Source of the DNA: CAVZLD01 sp964522605
Lineage (GTDB): Bacteria; Planctomycetota; Planctomycetia; Pirellulales; Pirellulaceae
Assembly: GCA_964522605.1 (NCBI GenBank)
Contig: CAZFWV010000413.1
Coordinates: 1-5,831, forward strand
Length of the DNA: 5,831 nt
Direction: 5' to 3'
Shown here: one piece after another, positions 5,796-5,831 of the stretch
How positions within the stretch are numbered: the first letter of the stretch is position 1
Layout of the letters: every line of letters starts with the position of its first letter
The notes under the pieces: model-generated
The model's database searches: none
Told to the model about the DNA's origin: nothing
What the model saw: the letters and a program-made list of their open reading frames with translations, nothing else
Program-made: the position numbers and the translations under genes

Positions 5796-5831
5796 GAGGA
5801 CCATGCAATTCCTCGGGGAAAACAGCGTTCT

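Noticed and set aside
5763..5831. Minus-strand frame open from the right edge to a TGA at 5765-5763, as the end of a coding gene
   Set aside because: Only 22 codons are visible, the stop would fall inside the terminator stem, and another minus-strand frame is equally open. It is too short to call, though it remains an alternative to the tRNA-fragment reading.
5778..5831. Intact tRNA gene on the minus strand
   Set aside because: The T-stem does not pair, no anticodon arm with a U33-type loop is found in the visible part, and no CCA follows. Only the 3' end resembles a tRNA.

Overview
The window is moderately G+C-rich bacterial DNA that most resembles a planctomycete, probably of the Pirellulaceae (Rhodopirellula/Blastopirellula type). 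This rests on protein architecture: secreted multidomain proteins that end in paired dockerin-like loops of the form GDANLDGEFNTGDL...GDWNxDGxFxTGDL, followed by a GGYExGPR-type linker and a VPEP sorting signal. That C-terminal block is, from memory, characteristic of planctomycete surface proteins. The assignment has not been checked by any search.

Layout. Positions 1-57 probably hold the last codons of a + strand gene entering from the left. Positions 58-491 hold no convincing gene; they contain one perfect small hairpin and one imperfect inverted repeat. Two long + strand genes fill 492-5458. They are tandem paralogs of 834 and 811 residues, separated by 26 bp when the second is started at its Shine-Dalgarno-supported ATG at 3023. 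They are probably cotranscribed, because no promoter or terminator is seen between them. Positions 5459-5734 hold no convincing gene. The right edge has a good minus-strand intrinsic terminator (5735-5771). Next to it is an 18-nt piece resembling the 3' end of a minus-strand tRNA (5778-5795), without a foldable tRNA body behind it.

Function. Each protein has, in order: a Sec-type signal peptide; a serine hydrolase domain of the class C beta-lactamase/esterase superfamily (SVTK nucleophile motif, HTSG, GYGWWV); a GDGRWD-containing junction; a beta-rich region with about four degenerate 18-20 residue repeats that look like solenoid rungs; four 12-residue calcium-binding-type loops of dockerin/EF-hand type; and a PEP-CTERM sorting tail. 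The likely picture is two exported, surface-sorted hydrolases with a stalk-like spacer. Their substrate cannot be read from the sequence. The main points of interest are the module combination, the tandem duplication with conserved repeat and loop spacing, the near-identical DNA in the dockerin cassette, the divergent second catalytic motif, and the tRNA-end-like sequence at the right edge.
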